Shown here: positions 9,700-17,963 of the stretch, in pieces
Position numbering within the stretch: the first letter of the stretch is position 1
Layout of the letters: each line of letters opens with the position of its first letter
DNA from: Afipia sp.
Lineage (GTDB): Bacteria; Pseudomonadota; Alphaproteobacteria; Rhizobiales; Xanthobacteraceae
DNA length: 64,000 bases
Direction of reading: 5' to 3'
Assembly: GCA_024707075.1 (NCBI GenBank)
Contig: JANQAK010000003.1
Location: forward strand, 1,860,001 to 1,924,000
Position numbers and translations under genes: made by a program
The notes under the pieces: generated by a model
What the model was told of the DNA's origin: nothing
Seen by the model: only the letters and a program-made list of their open reading frames with translations
The model's database searches: none

Positions 9700-9844
9700 A
9701 GTTTCTATTTATGCACCATGCCGGAAGGCTTATCCAGTGCACATCGACGTCGATGGCGGCTTCGGCACCTGACACAAAACAAATCTACGCCGGGTGCATC
9801 ACACCCGGCGGTCACCCCAAGCACATTCAGAAAGGAACCATCCC

Positions 9845-10543
9845 ATGATCGAACTTCGTCCTTTCAACAAACTCGGCAGCGCGGATCACGGCTGGCTCAA
9901 GGCGAAGCACCACTTCTCCTTCGGCAGCTACAACAACCCCGCCAACATCAGCCACGGCAGCCTGCGCGTCTGGAACGACGACGAGATCGCGCCAAACACC
10001 GGTTTCCCTGCGCATCCCCATGCCAACATGGAAATCGTCACCTTCGTTCGCGAAGGCGCGATCACGCATCAGGACTCGCTCGGCAACGAGGGACGCACCG
10101 AAGCCGGCGATGTGCAGGTGATGAGCGCGGGGTCGGGCATCCGCCACTCCGAATACAACCTTGAGCCGGTGACGACCAAGATCTTCCAGATCTGGATCGT
10201 GCCGACGCAAACCGGCGGACAGCCGACTTGGGGTTCAAAGCCGTTCCCCAAGTCCGACCGCTCCGGCAAGTTCGTCACCATCGCCAGCGGCTTCAAAGCC
10301 GACAACGATGCGCTGCCGATCCGTGCCGATGCGCGCGTGCTGGCCACCACGCTGAAGGCCGGCGAGACCGCCGAGTATGCCATCGGCGAAAAGCGCTACG
10401 GCTATCTCGTGCCGGCCACCGGCTCGGTCGAGGTCAACGGCGTGCGCGCCAATACGCGCGACGGCGTCGCCGTCCAGAAAGAAGCGTCGGTGAAGATCAC
10501 CGCGCTGGAAGACACCGAACTCGTGCTGGTGGATGCGGCGTAA
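9845..10543 (+). CDS. Pirin family protein (YhhW/quercetinase-like)
   Basis: 232 residues from ATG 9845, with AAGGA upstream. Two cupin domains. The metal ligands of pirins are at their canonical positions: His57, His59 ([10 protein letters not shown]), His101 and Glu103 (SGIRHSEYN). The family includes quercetin 2,3-dioxygenase-type enzymes and redox-sensitive transcription cofactors; this short, single-functional-site form resembles E. coli YhhW. It is followed 58 bp later by wrbA, and the divergent LysR gene probably controls both. Together they suggest a response to quinones or flavonoid-like electrophiles (inference). Confidence 0.9.
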   Translation: MIELRPFNKLGSADHGWLKAKHHFSFGSYNNPANISHGSLRVWNDDEIAPNTGFPAHPHANMEIVTFVREGAITHQDSLGNEGRTEAGDVQVMSAGSGIRHSEYNLEPVTTKIFQIWIVPTQTGGQPTWGSKPFPKSDRSGKFVTIASGFKADNDALPIRADARVLATTLKAGETAEYAIGEKRYGYLVPATGSVEVNGVRANTRDGVAVQKEASVKITALEDTELVLVDAA

Positions 10544-10601
10544 GCCGCATCCATTCCCCCTCATCCGTTTAATTCATCCCTGCAAAATCAAGGAGGCCAT
10601 C

Positions 10602-11201
10602 ATGGCCAAAGTTCTCGTTCTCTACTACTCGGCTTACGGACACATCGAGGCGATGGCGAATGCCGTCGCGGAAGGCGCACGTGAAGCCGGCGCTACTGTG
10701 GACATAAAGCGCGTGCCCGAACTCGTACCGCCGGACGTCGCGAAGGCGTCCTATTACAAGGTCGATCAGGCGGCGCCCATCGCCAAGATCGAGGATCTGG
10801 CGAACTACGATGCAATCGTCGTCGGTACCGGCACGCGGTTCGGCCGCATCGCATCGCAGATGGCGAACTTTCTCGATCAGGCTGGAGGCCTGTGGGCGAA
10901 AGGCGCGTTGCACGGGAAGGTCGGCGGCGCGTTCACGGCCAGCGCCACGCAGCACGGCGGCCAGGAGACCACGCTGTTCTCGATCATCACCAACCTGCTG
11001 CATTTCGGCATGGTCGTGGTTGGGCTCAACTACGGCTTCGCAGGCCAGATGGGCGTCAAGGAAGTGACTGGCGGCTCGCCTTATGGCGCAACCACGATCA
11101 CCGACGGCGACGGCAGCCGCCAGCCGAGCGCGAACGAACTCGCCGCGGCCCGCTATCAGGGCAAGACCGTTGCAGAGACTACAAAGAAGCTGCACGGCTG
11201 A
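10602..11201 (+). CDS. wrbA: NAD(P)H:quinone oxidoreductase, type IV
   Basis: 199 residues, the standard WrbA size. AGGAGG at 10591-10596 sets ATG 10602. A flavodoxin-like fold binds FMN through [12 protein letters not shown] (residues about 7-18), PTRFGR-type [19 protein letters not shown], and the [13 protein letters not shown] loop; SPYGATTI near the end is also characteristic. The tetrameric cytoplasmic enzyme reduces quinones by two electrons and so avoids semiquinone formation. It lies downstream of the pirin gene in a probable LysR-controlled operon and is closed by the hairpin at 11207-11243. Confidence 0.95.
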   Translation: MAKVLVLYYSAYGHIEAMANAVAEGAREAGATVDIKRVPELVPPDVAKASYYKVDQAAPIAKIEDLANYDAIVVGTGTRFGRIASQMANFLDQAGGLWAKGALHGKVGGAFTASATQHGGQETTLFSIITNLLHFGMVVVGLNYGFAGQMGVKEVTGGSPYGATTITDGDGSRQPSANELAAARYQGKTVAETTKKLHG

Positions 11202-11206
11202 CAGGA

Positions 11207-11243
11207 AAATTGACGGCAGCACGATCAATGCTGCCGTCAATTT
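11207..11243 (+). terminator. Strong hairpin after wrbA
   Basis: A perfect 15-bp stem (AAATTGACGGCAGCA and its complement) encloses a seven-base loop, starting six bases after the wrbA stop. The T-run is short (TTTG), so it may act as terminator or as an mRNA 3'-end stabiliser. Confidence 0.6.
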
Positions 11244-11410
11244 GAATACCGCACCGATCGCGACCACATGATCGAGACCGGCGTGGTTGCTCCCCTTGAT
11301 CTCGCATTCGCGCTGGGCATGTGTGCGACTAATGGCGGTCGCGCAAACGCCATAAGGACGGACTATGGTTCGCGCGCCGGGCCGCGTTCTTTCGACTGAG
11401 GAGAATTGTG

Positions 11411-12235
11411 ATGCCTACGATCAAGGTCAAAGACGGTACTGAAATTTTTTATAAAGACTGGGGATCTGGACAGCCCATCGTTTTCAGTCATGGCTGGCCT
11501 CTCTCGGCGGACGATTGGGACGCGCAGATGCTTTTCTTTTTGGGAAAAGGCTTCCGCGTCATCGCTCATGACCGCCGCGGTCACGGCCGATCGACCCAGA
11601 CCAGCGACGGTCACGATATGGATCACTACGCCGACGACCTGGCCGCGCTGACCGCGCATCTCGACCTGAAAAACGCGGTGCATGTTGGCCACTCCACCGG
11701 CGGCGGTGAAGTGGTGCATTACATCGCCCGCCACGGCGAAAGCCGGGTGGCGAAGGCCGCAATCATCAGCGCGGTGCCGCCAATCATGGTGAAGACTCCC
11801 AATAATCCAGGCGGCTTGCCGAAAGAGGTTTTCGACGGACTTCAGGCGCAACTCGCCGCGAGCCGCGCCAAGTTCTATCGCGACCTGCCGGAAGGACCGT
11901 TCTACGGATACAACCGGCCCGGCGCGAAACCTTCGGAAGGGATCATTCAAAACTGGTGGCGTCAGGGCATGATGGGCGGCGCCAAGGCGCACTACGATGG
12001 CATCGTCGCCTTCTCACAGACCGACTTCACCGAAGACCTGAAGAAGATCACCGTCCCTGTTCTGGTGATGCACGGCGATGACGACCAGATCGTGCCCTAT
12101 GCCGATTCAGGGCCGCTGAGCGCCAAGCTGCTGAAGAACGGCACGTTGAAAACCTACAAGGGTTTTCCGCACGGCATGCCGACCACGGAAGCCGAGACCA
12201 TCAACGCTGACCTCTTGGCCTTCATCAAGAGCTAG
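11411..12235 (+). CDS. Alpha/beta hydrolase (non-heme chloroperoxidase/arylesterase-like)
   Basis: 274 residues from ATG 11411, chosen because GAGGAG at 11398-11403 lies seven bases before it. The fold starts [21 protein letters not shown] with the oxyanion-hole region. The nucleophile elbow is GHSTGG with Ser95, the acid is in [11 protein letters not shown], and the His is in FPHGMP. The sequence resembles cofactor-free haloperoxidases/arylesterases such as the Pseudomonas and Streptomyces non-heme chloroperoxidases. The natural substrate is probably an ester; perhydrolase activity is common in this group. It is a single-gene unit closed by the terminator at 12263-12295. Confidence 0.88.
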   Translation: MPTIKVKDGTEIFYKDWGSGQPIVFSHGWPLSADDWDAQMLFFLGKGFRVIAHDRRGHGRSTQTSDGHDMDHYADDLAALTAHLDLKNAVHVGHSTGGGEVVHYIARHGESRVAKAAIISAVPPIMVKTPNNPGGLPKEVFDGLQAQLAASRAKFYRDLPEGPFYGYNRPGAKPSEGIIQNWWRQGMMGGAKAHYDGIVAFSQTDFTEDLKKITVPVLVMHGDDDQIVPYADSGPLSAKLLKNGTLKTYKGFPHGMPTTEAETINADLLAFIKS

Positions 12236-12262
12236 GCCGTCGCTTCAAACGCTCCAAAGCCG

Positions 12263-12295
12263 AAAGGCCCGCTCGATGAGCGGGCCTTTTTCTTT
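12263..12295 (+). terminator. Rho-independent terminator
   Basis: An 11-bp stem AAAGGCCCGCT / AGCGGGCCTTT with loop CGATG is followed by TTTTCTTT, 28 bp after the hydrolase stop codon. Confidence 0.9.
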
Positions 12296-12409
12296 GATTT
12301 GAGAGTTCCCGCGTTAACGCAGCGCTCCGGAGGTTTCGCCGCGACGCACCGGAACATCTGGGTGAGCACGCCGTTGTTCAAACGGCATCAAGCCCCGGAG
12401 ATGAAAGAC

Positions 12410-12784
12410 ATGGACAAGGATCGGATCACAGGCGCCGCGAAGGATGCCGCAGGCAAGGTTGAAGGCGCGTTCGGCCGCGCGGCAGGCGATGCGTCCACGG
12501 AGGCCTCCGGCCGCGCCCGCGAAGCCGCCGGCACGGTGCAGAATCTCTACGGTCAGGCGAAAGATGCCGTGCGCGATATCGGAGATACCGCAGGCGATTA
12601 CGCCAAGGACGCACTCGATAAGGGCAGCGACATCTATCGCGATGGCAGCCGCGCAATGGCATCGACCGTTCGCGACCAGCCGCTCGGTTCGCTATTGGTC
12701 GCAGGCGCAGTGGGCTTCGCGCTGGCGTTGATGCTGAACCGGCAGCCGCGCCGCCGGAACTTGCGAGATTACTACTACCGGTAA
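12410..12784 (+). CDS. CsbD-like/DUF883-like stress protein with C-terminal membrane anchor
   Basis: 124 residues. ATG 12410 is preferred over ATG 12401 because GGAG (12397-12400) would directly abut the latter. The opening MDKDRITGAAKDAAGKVEG is CsbD-like. The middle is a long amphipathic Ala/Gly/Asp helix, and the end VRDQPLGSLLVAGAVGFALALML is the glycine-zipper membrane helix typical of DUF883/ElaB-type proteins, closed by an Arg/Tyr tail (RNLRDYYYR). ElaB-type proteins bind ribosomes at the inner membrane in stationary phase; that role is only suggested here. The join of the two family signatures in one short protein is noteworthy. Confidence 0.75.
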   Translation: MDKDRITGAAKDAAGKVEGAFGRAAGDASTEASGRAREAAGTVQNLYGQAKDAVRDIGDTAGDYAKDALDKGSDIYRDGSRAMASTVRDQPLGSLLVAGAVGFALALMLNRQPRRRNLRDYYYR

Positions 12785-12823
12785 GCAGCCATCCGTCGCG
12801 CGAACGCGATCCGGAGCGAAGGT

Positions 12824-13021
12824 CTATTTGCCGAGGTGCCGTCGCACGGCGGCAACGGCAGGGCCGACGTCCTGGATCGCAGCGGCGAGATCGTCCGGCG
12901 AAACGTTGAGCTTGGTGGCCCAGTACTTGGTCTGGTCGTTATCCGTCGTGTCGATGACAGGTGCGGGCCGCACACCGGTATTCGACGACAGCACGGAGGC
13001 GACTGTCACAAGACGGAGCAT
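12824..13021 (-). CDS. DUF3606 domain protein (start uncertain)
   Basis: The C-terminal 45 residues, DQTKYWATKLNVSPDDLAAAIQDVGPAVAAVRRHLGK in outline, match DUF3606, a small Rhizobiales family of about 60 residues with unknown role. Usual family members begin shortly before the YW motif. ATG 13021 gives 65 residues; an upstream frame to 13060 and GTG codons at 12997 and 12973 are alternatives, none with a good ribosome site. It is convergent with the CsbD-like gene, 39 bp apart. Confidence 0.6.
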   Translation of the reverse strand: MLRLVTVASVLSSNTGVRPAPVIDTTDNDQTKYWATKLNVSPDDLAAAIQDVGPAVAAVRRHLGK

Positions 13022-13206
13022 TCCGAAAAATACCACGGATGTGCCAACCTCGCACGCCACGGCGCGTCTCAGCGTTAATGAAGATGAAATTCCATCGTGA
13101 ACCGGCGTGCATAGCGCCGGTTATCTGCACACCTGCGGGAGCAAATTGTTATAGTCTTCTCGAACGCGCGCTATCACGGCGCATATCATGGTTCCGAGGC
13201 GCGACA

Positions 13207-13518
13207 TTGGCCCAGCCCTTCATCGTTTCCATTCCGCACAAGCTCGGCAAGGACGAAGCAGCCCGGCGACTGAAGGCTGGACTCGGCAGCATTCGTTCAG
13301 AGTACGGGAAGATTCTTCAGGTCCACGAGGAAATCTGGAGCGGCGACCGCCTCGCATTTCGGTTGACCGCGCTGAAGCAGCCGGTCGGCGGAACGATCGA
13401 CGTGGCGGAAGACCACGTCAGGCTCGAGGTCATGCTGCCGTGGCTGCTCGCGGGACTGGCGCATGGCGTGCAGGCGACGATCCGAGCCCGCGCCACACGC
13501 ATGCTTGAAAAGAAGTAG
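13207..13518 (+). CDS. Polyhydroxyalkanoic-acid-system family protein (PHA_gran_rgn)
   Basis: 103 residues if translation begins at TTG 13207 (AQPFIVSIPHKLGKDEAA), which follows GAGGCG at a suitable distance and fits the usual family length. The opening IVSIPHKLGKDEAARRLKAGL and the later VEDHVRLEVMLPWLLAGLA-type segment match the small PHA-granule-associated family PF09650. Its exact role in polymer storage is not established. Longer in-frame ATG starts exist, but they add sequence with no family match. No pha genes are nearby. Confidence 0.7.
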   Translation: MAQPFIVSIPHKLGKDEAARRLKAGLGSIRSEYGKILQVHEEIWSGDRLAFRLTALKQPVGGTIDVAEDHVRLEVMLPWLLAGLAHGVQATIRARATRMLEKK

Positions 13519-13580
13519 CGCGATCACAAAAAAATCCGCCCGCGATGACGCGGTGCGGTTCGTCAGAAATCTATACAAAC

Positions 13581-13606
13581 AAGGCCCGGCATCGCTGCCG
13601 GGCCTT
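13581..13606. terminator. Hairpin between convergent genes
   Basis: An 11-bp stem AAGGCCCGGCA / TGCCGGGCCTT with a TCGC loop lies between the converging genes that end at 13518 and 13671. No long T-run follows on either strand, so the efficiency is uncertain. Confidence 0.6.
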
Positions 13607-13670
13607 GGTCGTTTCCGCCGTTTGTAGTTCAGCCAGTGCAGTTCCGTCAGTGTCGTTCAGAAAGCGCTGC

Positions 13671-13883
13671 TCAGCCGTTGTTGGCCGTCAGTTTCAGCCA
13701 GGTGGTGTGGACGTTGTCCTTGACCTGCCCCCACTCGCTGGCGGCGACATCCCAGTTCACGATCTGGCGCGACGGGCCGGCGGATGCGCCACTGGCCACG
13801 GTCGATGTCGCCATCGAATCGTGGATGTAAACCACACCGATTGTGAGCAGGCAGCCCAAGATCATTCCCAGAAATGTTCGCAT
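13671..13883 (-). CDS. Small membrane-anchored hypothetical protein
   Basis: 70 residues from ATG 13883. One N-terminal membrane helix (FLGMILGCLLTIGVVYIHD, residues about 4-22) is followed by a short polar, probably periplasmic segment ending LKLTANNG. The conserved-looking RQIVNWDVAASEW stretch suggests a real gene. I do not recognise a named family. The tRNA-Val gene lies 92 bp upstream on the same strand. Confidence 0.6.
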   Translation of the reverse strand: MRTFLGMILGCLLTIGVVYIHDSMATSTVASGASAGPSRQIVNWDVAASEWGQVKDNVHTTWLKLTANNG

Positions 13884-13975
13884 GTCATCGTCCTCCGGCA
13901 TCACAACGCGGCGGGCAATGGGGAGTTCCCGTCATGCGCTGACGGAGGGTCGATTTCCGGGAATTGTGGGTAAAA

Positions 13976-14050
13976 TGGTGGGCGCGACAGGGATCGAACC
14001 TGTGACCCCCTCGATGTCAACGAGGTGCTCTCCCGCTGAGCTACGCGCCC
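13976..14050 (-). tRNA. tRNA-Val (anticodon GAC)
   Basis: The 75-base minus-strand sequence folds as a complete cloverleaf: acceptor GGGCGCG/CGCGCCC, D arm GCTC-AGCGGGA-GAGC, anticodon arm CCTCG-TTGACAT-CGAGG, T arm ACAGG-TTCGATC-CCTGT, and an encoded CCA end. The anticodon GAC reads GUC and GUU valine codons. Confidence 0.97.
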
Positions 14051-14156
14051 TTAACGACCACTGATGCCGGGATGCGTCCCTATATCGGCTTGGGCTGCCC
14101 CAGGCAAGGACGGGAAGAGGTGTTTTCGGGGTGAATCGTCCCTACCGCCTGCCGTC

Positions 14157-14519
14157 TCAGGCCGCCAGCATCTTGTTCACTTCGCTGACCAATTCGCGCA
14201 AATGGACCGGCTTGGACAGCACCTTGGCGTTTTTCGGCGCTTCCGAGTCCGAATTCAGCGCCACGGCGGCGAATCCGGTGATGAACATGATCTTGATGTC
14301 GGGATCCAGTTCCGATGCCCGCCGAGCCAGTTCGATACCGTCCATCTCCGGCATCACGATGTCGGTTAGAAGCATTTCAAAAGGCTCTTCGCGCAGCCTC
14401 TGATAAGCTGACAAGCCATTGTCGTAGGACGAGACCTGAAAACCGGCATTCTCCAGCGCTTTCACCAGAAAGCGGCGCATGTCGTTATCGTCTTCGGCAA
14501 GGAGAATTTTGTGCTGCAT
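14157..14519 (-). CDS. cpdR: Single-domain response regulator CpdR
   Basis: 120 residues, a receiver domain only. The acidic pocket is LLAEDDNDM, the phospho-acceptor Asp is in LLTDIVMPEMDGIELA (about residue 53), the conserved Thr/Ser region is IMFITGFAAVA, and the Lys is in VLSKPVHL. The FITGFAAVALN and KVLSKP segments are hallmarks of CpdR. When unphosphorylated, CpdR delivers substrates such as CtrA and PdeA to ClpXP at the cell pole; the CckA-ChpT phosphorelay inactivates it. The divergent N-formylglutamate amidohydrolase is its usual alphaproteobacterial neighbour, which supports the call. Confidence 0.93.
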   Translation of the reverse strand: MQHKILLAEDDNDMRRFLVKALENAGFQVSSYDNGLSAYQRLREEPFEMLLTDIVMPEMDGIELARRASELDPDIKIMFITGFAAVALNSDSEAPKNAKVLSKPVHLRELVSEVNKMLAA

Positions 14520-14750
14520 GGCCTGGTCATCGAGTCCCGTGAATGGAGAAAATCCCCTGCCTTCTATTTGCCAGACGGGTAGTAAATTTCGGGTGAAGGC
14601 GAACTTCCTCTTGGCAGATCGATTAGGTTTGCGGACAATGATATTGCAGAAAGCATCCGTTTTTCCGGCAAAAAGATGTGGTCCGGACAGGCATATCGGC
14701 AGCGGCGAGCATAACGCCGCGGACGAGAATGGCGAGGAAAAGAGGCGGCA

Positions 14751-15638
14751 ATGATGCGGTTCGAGGACGAGTTATCGCCTCCATTCGAGATTATCGAGCC
14801 GGCAGTCTGGCGCGCGCCGATCATTTTCAATTCCCCGCATTCCGGATCGGTTTATCCGCGCGAGTTTCTGGCCGCGTCGCGCATTGACGAGGCAGCGCTG
14901 CGGCGTTCGGAAGATTCGTTCATGGATGAAATCATCGCGGACCTCACCGGCCGCGGCTTTCCCATCGTCCGTGTGCATTTTCCGCGCTCCTACGTGGACG
15001 TCAATCGCGAGCCTTATGAACTCGATCCGCGCATGTTCGCGGGCCGGCTGCCGAGCTTCGCGAATACCCGCTCGATGCGGGTCGCAGGCGGTCTCGGCAC
15101 GATTCCCCGCGTGGTCGGCGATGGCCAGGAAATTTATTTCGAGCGGCTCGATGTTGAGGATGCGTTGAGCCGGATCGAGGCGCTTTACAAGCCTTATCAC
15201 CGTGCGCTGCGCCGCCTCATCAACAAGGCGCATCAGGCGTTCGGCACGGTGATTCTGGTCGATTGCCATTCGATGCCATCGATCGGTGTCACGCGCGACG
15301 AGCCCGCGCGTCCCGACGTCGTGATCGGCGACCGTTATGGCACAAGCTGCGCAGGCGTGTTGCCCGATGCCGTCGAGGAAACTCTCATGGCGCTGGGATA
15401 TTCGGTCGGCCGCAACAAGCCCTATGCGGGCGGCTTCATCACTGAGCACTACGGCAATCCGGCGAGCGGACTGCATACGATCCAGCTCGAACTCAACCGC
15501 GCGATCTACATGGACGAGCGGCGGCGCGAGCGCGGCCCGCAATTCCGTAAAGTCGCGGATGATTTCATGGTGCTGGCCGATACACTGGCCTCGATCCCGC
15601 TCGACAGCCTCGGTCCGTTCCAGGCGGCGGCGGAATAA
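14751..15638 (+). CDS. N-formylglutamate amidohydrolase
   Basis: 295 residues from ATG 14751; the next codon is also ATG. The zinc-amidohydrolase signatures are IIFNSPHSGSVYP (about residues 24-36), VRVHFPRSYVDVNREPYELDPRMF, ILVDCHSMP and TIQLELNRAIYMDE. The enzyme splits N-formyl-L-glutamate to formate and glutamate, the last step of one histidine-degradation route, or acts on related N-formyl amino acids. No hut genes are adjacent. Its conserved location next to cpdR suggests a broader role in alphaproteobacteria, which remains inference. Confidence 0.92.
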   Translation: MMRFEDELSPPFEIIEPAVWRAPIIFNSPHSGSVYPREFLAASRIDEAALRRSEDSFMDEIIADLTGRGFPIVRVHFPRSYVDVNREPYELDPRMFAGRLPSFANTRSMRVAGGLGTIPRVVGDGQEIYFERLDVEDALSRIEALYKPYHRALRRLINKAHQAFGTVILVDCHSMPSIGVTRDEPARPDVVIGDRYGTSCAGVLPDAVEETLMALGYSVGRNKPYAGGFITEHYGNPASGLHTIQLELNRAIYMDERRRERGPQFRKVADDFMVLADTLASIPLDSLGPFQAAAE

Positions 15639-15721
15639 GCATTCTCCGATCGCGACTCTTTTTTTGCGCGCGCGGCCCTTCGAAAAGCGGCATCGCTTTT
15701 TTTCGGAAACCATATACGCAA

Positions 15722-15810
15722 GAAAAAAGGGCCACTCGCGAAAGCAAGTGGCCCAAGTCTAGGGAGGAAACGCCCAAGGAGGGCAGCAATAACGCGAGGC
15801 GTTATCGCAC
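15722..15810 (-). ncRNA. Candidate trans-acting small RNA with anti-Shine-Dalgarno loops
   Basis: A predicted RNA of about 89 bases has three structured parts. A 10-bp stem (GCGATAACGC / GCGTTATTGC, loop CTC) comes first, then a small hairpin GCCC-TCCTT-GGGC, then a single-stranded TTTCCTCCCTAG. It ends in an 11-bp intrinsic terminator (loop TTTC) followed by six U. The minus-strand promoter is TTGCCT (15840-15845), 17 bp, CATATT (15817-15822). CCUCCUU and CCUCCC copy the 3' end of 16S rRNA, as in the alpha-r14/CcsR-type sRNAs of Rhizobiales and Rhodobacter. Family membership is inference. Confidence 0.7.
15723..15754 (-). terminator. Intrinsic terminator of the candidate sRNA
   Basis: Read on the minus strand, stem GGGCCACTTGC / GCGAGTGGCCC (one wobble pair) with loop TTTC is followed by TTTTTT. 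No protein gene on this strand could use it, which is what points to a small RNA. Confidence 0.85.
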
Positions 15811-16217
15811 CGCAACAATATGCAGCCGCAGCGCACCCAAGGCAAGTATTTTTAAAGATTTTGCCATGTTCTCATCGCATAACAGACTTGCGACCCGGCC
15901 AACGCCGAAAAATAGAAAATTCTTTTATTTACAAATACTTGAGAGTGAATTGGCCCTTTTTCCAGTGGCATAAAAGCATAGAATCGCGCCCATAAAATGA
16001 ATCTGAAATTCTATTTTTAGGCAAAGAGGCTTTCGTTTTTGCCTTCCCTTTGGAATCAGGGAGGAAGGAATGAACATCCCACTCGACCGCGCAATGCGAA
16101 CAAAATTTCCAGTGATTGCTCCCTTGCCGGGACTCTTTATAGGGGCGTGATCGATTCACACTTACACTGCCCACACCTGCACTCCGCCGGCATTGCATTC
16201 GCTCCAAAGGAATTCCC
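15811..16217. other. AT-richer intergenic stretch
   Basis: This gap holds the proposed sRNA promoter (15817-15845) and presumably the hisN promoter. It contains a notably AT-rich block at about 15905-16045. I see no supported coding sequence; the open frames here are shadows. Confidence 0.5.
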
Positions 16218-16999
16218 GTGACGGTTATCGACTTCACCGCTTTCATCGGACGACTGGCGACCGCCTCGGGCGAAACCATCCTTCCTTTTTCCGCACCTCG
16301 CTCAGTGTCGAGAACAAGAACAAGGGCAACGATCTCGATCCCGTCACCGAAGCCGACCGCGCGGCCGAAGCCGTGATGCGCCGGATGATCAAGGACAGCT
16401 TTCCGCTGCACGGCATCGTCGGCGAGGAATTCGGGTCCGAGCGCGCCGACGCCGAATATGTCTGGGTGCTTGATCCGATCGACGGCACGAAATCCTTCAT
16501 TGCAGGGATGCCGATCTGGGGCACACTGATCGCGCTGATGCACAACGGCACGCCGGTGTTCGGCATGATGCATCAGCCCTATATCGGCGAACGTTTCAGT
16601 GGCGACGGCGGCTCCGCGCGCTACGAAGGCCAGTCCGGAAAGCGCAAGCTGTCGGTGCGGCGCTGCGCATCGCTGGCGGACGCAACGCTGTTCACCACCA
16701 GCCCGCTCCTGATGAAGGAACCGGACCGCGACCGGTTCAGGCTGGTCGAGCACGAGGTGCGGCTCTCACGCTACGGCGGCGACTGCTACGCCTATTGCAT
16801 GCTGGCCTCGGGCCATCTCGATCTCATCATCGAAACCGAATTGAAGCCCTACGACGTCGCGGCCCTGATTCCGATCGTCAACGGCGCCGGCGGCATCATG
16901 ACCACCTGGGAAGGCGAGCCCGCGCAATCCGGCGGACGCATCGTCGCGGCGGGTGACAAGCGCGTGCATGAGGCGGCGCTGAAACTTCTGAACGCCTAG
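16218..16999 (+). pseudogene. hisN: HisN-type histidinol-phosphatase, frameshifted near the N-terminus
   Basis: From GTG 16218 the frame reads VTVIDFTAFIGRLATASGETILPF, the normal start of this family. It then breaks at five T (16286-16290). One extra T would join it to the downstream frame FRTSLSVENKNKGNDLDPVTEADRAAEAV, which runs intact to 16999. The rest is a complete inositol-monophosphatase fold: VGEEFGSE, WVLDPIDGTKSF metal site, and ETELKPYDVAALIPIVNGAGG. The product removes phosphate from histidinol phosphate in histidine synthesis. The lesion in a homopolymer suggests a sequencing indel, but a true mutation cannot be excluded. hisZ and hisG lie at 42-44.5 kb. Confidence 0.8.
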
Positions 17000-17117
17000 A
17001 AGGGGCAATTCGTCGCGCCTTACGGCAAGATCTCCCATCATGCTTTCGTTCAATCCGAAGGCTTGCTCCGCAACCTCCAGATTGTGCAGCTTGCTGCTCC
17101 CGGTCAATGTGCGCGCC

Positions 17118-17906
17118 ATGTCCAGTTCCATGCCAGATTCGATTCTCGTCATCATCGCCGCAGTTTTCTTGTTGGCCGGCTTTGTCAAAGGCACCATCGG
17201 CATGGGCTTGCCCACGGTGGCGATCGGCCTGCTCGCGACGCAGATGCCTCCGGCGCATGCGCTCGCCATCGTCATCGTGCCCGCCATCGTCACCAACATC
17301 TGGCAGACCTTTGTCGGTCCCTATCTGCGCGACATTGTGCGCAGGCTGTGGCCGCTGATGATCGGAACGGTGCTCGGCATCTGGTCGGGCGCGGGACTGA
17401 TGACCGGTCCCTACGCGCACTACGGCACGATCGTGCTCGGCGTGTTGCTGGTGATCTATGCCATCGTCGGCCTCTCCAAGGTCCGCTTCAGCGTGCCCCG
17501 CCGGAATGAGAAATGGATCGGCGGCATCGTCGGCCTCATCACAGGCGTGATCTCCGCCGCAACCGGTGTGCAGGTCATTCCCTCGATGCCCTTCATGCAG
17601 GCCATCGGCATGGAGAAGGACGAACTGGTTCAGGCGCTCGGCGTATTTTTCACCACGGCAACGCTGGCATTGGCGTTCAATCTGACCGGCGCTGGACTGC
17701 TGAACGCGACCGTCGCGATCCCCGGTCTGGTGGCGATGGTGGCCGCTTTCGCCGGCATGTATGCCGGGCAGGCGATCCGCTCGCGCATGGATGCGGAAAC
17801 ATTTCGCCGCTGGTTCCTGATCGCGATGCTGTTGCTTGGACTGTATCTCGCAGGCGAAATGCTGGTACGGCTTTCCACCGAGACCGTCACGCCGGGAGCG
17901 CATTGA
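17118..17906 (+). CDS. TauE/SafE family membrane exporter
   Basis: 262 residues from ATG 17118; ATG 17130 is an alternative and no strong ribosome site decides. Eight or so membrane helices are visible, beginning ILVIIAAVFLLAGFVKGTIGMGLPTVAIGLLA, with the glycine-rich loop GFVKGTIGMGLP that marks the family, and its repeat GLITGVISAATGVQVIPSMPFMQ in the second half. Members export sulfite, sulfoacetate and related organosulfur anions at the inner membrane. The substrate is unknown because no taurine or sulfur genes are adjacent. Confidence 0.88.
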   Translation: MSSSMPDSILVIIAAVFLLAGFVKGTIGMGLPTVAIGLLATQMPPAHALAIVIVPAIVTNIWQTFVGPYLRDIVRRLWPLMIGTVLGIWSGAGLMTGPYAHYGTIVLGVLLVIYAIVGLSKVRFSVPRRNEKWIGGIVGLITGVISAATGVQVIPSMPFMQAIGMEKDELVQALGVFFTTATLALAFNLTGAGLLNATVAIPGLVAMVAAFAGMYAGQAIRSRMDAETFRRWFLIAMLLLGLYLAGEMLVRLSTETVTPGAH

Positions 17907-17963
17907 CCGGCGCACGGCGCGAAAAGCGGTGCCGGATCGCGCGGATCGTGCTAGGCGTGCTGC

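Noticed and set aside
13976..14050. tRNA-Val as an integration site for a mobile island
   Set aside because: No integrase, no direct repeat of the tRNA 3' end and no phage-like genes are visible nearby.
16286..16290. Programmed frameshift in hisN
   Set aside because: Five T alone is a weak slippery site, no stimulating hairpin was evident, and the family is not known for recoding; an indel is simpler.
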